A stretch of 64,000 bases of DNA from Girardinichthys multiradiatus. Its lineage: Eukaryota; Chordata; Actinopteri; Cyprinodontiformes; Goodeidae. Below are positions 61,886 through 64,000 of the stretch, one piece after another. Below the pieces are notes generated by a model, which was given only the letters and a program-made list of their open reading frames with translations, did no database searches and was not told where the DNA came from. The translations under genes and the position numbers were made by a program. The stretch's first letter is position 1; every line of letters starts with the position of its first letter. Location: assembly GCF_021462225.1 (NCBI RefSeq), contig NC_061806.1, positions 24,572,144 to 24,636,143 on the forward strand, read 5' to 3'.

Positions 61886-61924
61886 CATTATTAGAGATCA
61901 ATATGGTCTAAAATGTGAACAAAA

Positions 61925-62340
61925 TTTTTATTATCAAATTTAGGCCTGGTCCACGCGAAGATGAAAACGGCACATGATGAAAAACAATTTAGAGAAAAAT
62001 GTGCATCCACAGGAGTGCACGCAACACCGCTGAATGCACTGTATTATGTATGCCGGGCCCATTGGTGGTGCAGTGACACTGCCACAGAAAAACACCAAAA
62101 ACCGTGAACAAAAACACTAGACATGCGCACACAACTCATGCGAGGTAAACGCTGCAACATGGCGGCAAAGAGGCGCATTCGGGTTGGAGCTACGACATTA
62201 TTGTTTCAGAAAAAATGCTTTTTGCATGTACACACGGAAACAAGGAAACAGCATTTTGAACTATTTCCACTCTGAGACCTGGTTTCAGAAGTGATCGTTA
62301 TTGGTCTCCCAAAAATCAGATCCGTGTGAACTTAACAATA
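61925..62340. repeat. Probable non-autonomous DNA transposon fragment
   Basis: The left part (gcctggtccacgcgaagatg aaaacgg) and right part (ggtctcccaaaaatcagatc cgtgtgaac) resemble the ends of a repeat seen in many fish genomes with 'tggtccacacgaagacgaaaacg' type termini. No transposase is present. Assignment is by resemblance only. Confidence 0.4.
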
Positions 62341-62690
62341 CAAGAAAATAGCTGCTTGCCTAAATTCACACAGATCTTCAGAGCTATACCAAAAATATAA
62401 AAAACAACCAGAACTGTGAAAAAGAAGGATCGGAGTTTATATGCCACCATGCACAGTGAAAAGGATGTTAAGGGAGGGTTAAAAAAAGTATCCAAAGCTC
62501 ACCTTTGGACAACTGTAGCTCATTTCCCAATGTGATACTATACTGCTGGAAAAAGTGATGCTTTAGGCTTTTTACATATCTTTACCAGAGGTTATTGCAA
62601 ATGTGTAGGGTGCTTAAGTCAGAAAATATCTCACAACAACGTTGGCATAACTCTTTATTTGTTTTCAGTTTTTATAATGTTAAAAATGTA

Positions 62691-63957
62691 CACTGCCTGG
62701 CCAAAAAAAAGTTGCCACTTGGATTTAACTAAGCAAATAGGTACGAGCCTCCCATTGGATAATTACTACATGGACGATTATGTTTCAGCTGGCAACACGT
62801 TACTTAACCCCAACTGGTGCAATGAGTTGCTTCTCATTTCTTAAACAACCATGTCGAAAGACACGTCCCGTGGTTGTGGAAAATATGTCAGTCTGTTTCA
62901 GAAGGGTCAAATCTTGGCATCAAGCAGAGAAAACATCTAAGGAGGTTGCAGAAACTACCAAAATTGGGTTAAGAACTCTCCAACGCATTATTAAAAAGTG
63001 GAAGGATAGTGGAGACCCATCGTCTTCGAGGAAGAAATGTGGCAAGAAGAAAATCCTGAATGATCGTGATCGGCGATCACTTAAACGTTTGGTGGAATCA
63101 AATCGAAGAAAAATAACAGTAGAACTCTGGGCTATGTTTAATAGTGAAAGTAAGAGCAATTCCACACGCACAATGCAAAGGGAACTCAGGGGATTGGGAC
63201 TGAACAGCTGTGTAGCCTTTAGAAAACCACTAATCAGTGAGGCTAACCGGAAAAAAGGCTTCAGTTTGCTAGGGAGCATAAAGTTTGGACTCTAGAGCAA
63301 TGGAAGAAGGTCATATGGTCTGATGAGTCCAGATTTACCCGGTTCCAGAGCGATGGGCGCATCAGGGTAAGAAGAGAGGCAGGTGTAGTGATGCACCCAT
63401 CATGCCTAGTGCCTACTTTACAAGCCTATGGGGGCAGTGCTATGATCTGGGGTTGCTGCAGTTGGTCAGGTCTGGGTTCAGCAACAGTATGTGTTCAAAG
63501 AATGAGGTCAGCTGACTACCTGAATATACTGAACGACCAGGTTATTCCATCAATGGCTATTTTCCTCCCTGATGGCACGGACATATTCCAAGATGACAAT
63601 GACAGGATTCATCGGGCTCAAATTGTGAAAGAGTGGTTCAGGGAGCATGAGACATCATTCTCACACATGGTTTGGCCACCAAAGAGTCCAGACCTTAACC
63701 CCATTGAGAATCTTTGGGATGTGCTGGAGAAGGCTTTGCGCAGCGGTCAGACTCTACCATCATCAATGCAAGATCTTGGTGAAAAATGAATGCAACACTG
63801 GGTGGAAATAAGTCTTGTGACATTGCAGAAGCTTATCGAAACAATGCCACAGAGAATGCGTGCTGTAATCAAAGCTAAAGGGGGTCCAACAAAATATTAC
63901 TGTGTGACCTTTTTTTTTGTTTTTTGGGAGGCAACTTTTTTTTTTGGCCAGGCAGTG
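62691..63957 (+). mobile_element. Tc1/mariner element, DD36E-type spacing
   Basis: A 1267-bp element flanked by TA at 62689-62690 and 63958-63959. Its terminal inverted repeats are cactgcctggccaaaaaaaa followed by gttgcc on the left, and the matching reverse complement (ggcaac, T run, ggccaggcagtg) on the right. It carries one damaged transposase gene in plus orientation. Located in tpd52 intronic DNA, sense orientation. Confidence 0.92.
62850..63893 (+). pseudogene. Tc1/mariner transposase, frameshifted
   Basis: The N-terminal half (main open frame 62780-63295, true homology from about 62850) has helix-turn-helix motifs including S-K-E-V-A-E-T-T-K-I-G-L-R-T-L-Q-R-I-I and the basic K-K-C-G-K-K-K linker. 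A frameshift near 62,930 and another near 63,270 break it. The catalytic W-S-D-E-S-R-F region lies around 63315-63340 in a different frame. The C-terminal half (63388-63789) has [18 protein letters not shown] and [11 protein letters not shown]. Between the second aspartate of Q-D-D-N and the glutamate are 36 residues. A premature TGA follows D-L-G-E-K at 63787-63789. Not functional. Confidence 0.85.
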
Positions 63958-64000
63958 TATTTCCTGAACCATATCTGGCTCTTTAGAGTGTACAGTGGTA

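Larger units (their letters stand above)
60446..61900 (-). mobile_element. 5'-truncated, internally inverted LINE copy
   Basis: The insertion is bounded by a perfect 15-bp direct repeat, cattattagagatca, at 60446-60460 and 61886-61900. Between the repeats, 61150-60461 is the 3' part of a non-LTR retrotransposon on the minus strand. About 61165-61885 is its upstream reverse-transcriptase part on the plus strand. The two parts are contiguous in the parent element: one ends and the other begins at the same S-E-A-M region (gaggccat). This is the structure produced by twin priming. The family is probably the RTE/Rex3-like type common in fish, which carries GATG-type tails, but the clade is uncertain. 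The endonuclease domain is missing. Confidence 0.88.

Noticed and set aside
59523..64000. Search for the tpd52 coiled-coil exons
   Set aside because: No frame resembling the L-S-E-E-E-Q-E-E-L-R region or later D52 segments was found; they must lie to the right of the window.
1..64000. tRNA, rRNA or known small RNA genes
   Set aside because: No cloverleaf-type A/B box pair or rRNA segment was recognised by eye; a covariance-model scan would be decisive and could not be run.

Overview
This 64 kb window is AT-rich, intron-rich vertebrate DNA. It almost certainly comes from a ray-finned (teleost) fish: the two genes match vertebrate families, and the spacer DNA is full of Tc1/mariner copies, a hAT transposon, a fish-type LINE and microsatellites. 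No prokaryotic, plasmid, phage or CRISPR structure is present. Species cannot be named from the sequence.

Layout. 1-12,800: no exon recognised; old transposon pieces, simple repeats and two perfect or near-perfect hairpins. 12,800-45,400 (minus strand): a complete zbtb10 gene. Five coding exons at 45380-44706, 35889-34863, 25447-25382, 22537-22362 and 16101-15820 join in phase to a predicted 741-residue BTB/zinc-finger transcription factor. It has a BED-like C2H2 module in exon 1, the BTB domain in exon 2, and three zinc fingers in exons 4-5. A long AT-rich 3' UTR probably reaches about 12,840. Intron 4 carries a 2.8 kb hAT transposon that is intact apart from one stop codon. Intron 2 carries a 1.26 kb Tc1/mariner element with DD36E spacing.

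45,400-48,100: the spacer between divergently transcribed genes, with a CpG-rich zbtb10 start. 48,100-64,000 (plus strand): the 5' part of tpd52 (tumor protein D52 family). There are two candidate alternative first coding exons, a 19-nt one at 48302 with a TATA/CRE promoter and a longer one at 59399. Both end in phase 1. The shared coiled-coil exons lie beyond the right edge. The intronic DNA holds several decayed Tc1 copies, a LINE copy with an internal inversion flanked by a perfect 15-bp target duplication (twin priming), and a second DD36E Tc1/mariner copy at the right edge.

The zbtb10-tpd52 neighbourhood agrees with my recollection of human chromosome 8q21, where ZBTB10 and TPD52 are adjacent and divergent, which supports both identifications. 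I did not find a novel multi-gene system. The most interesting points are the tpd52 first-exon arrangement, the nearly intact hAT, the twin-primed LINE, the long open frame upstream of the zbtb10 start, and three strong hairpins.
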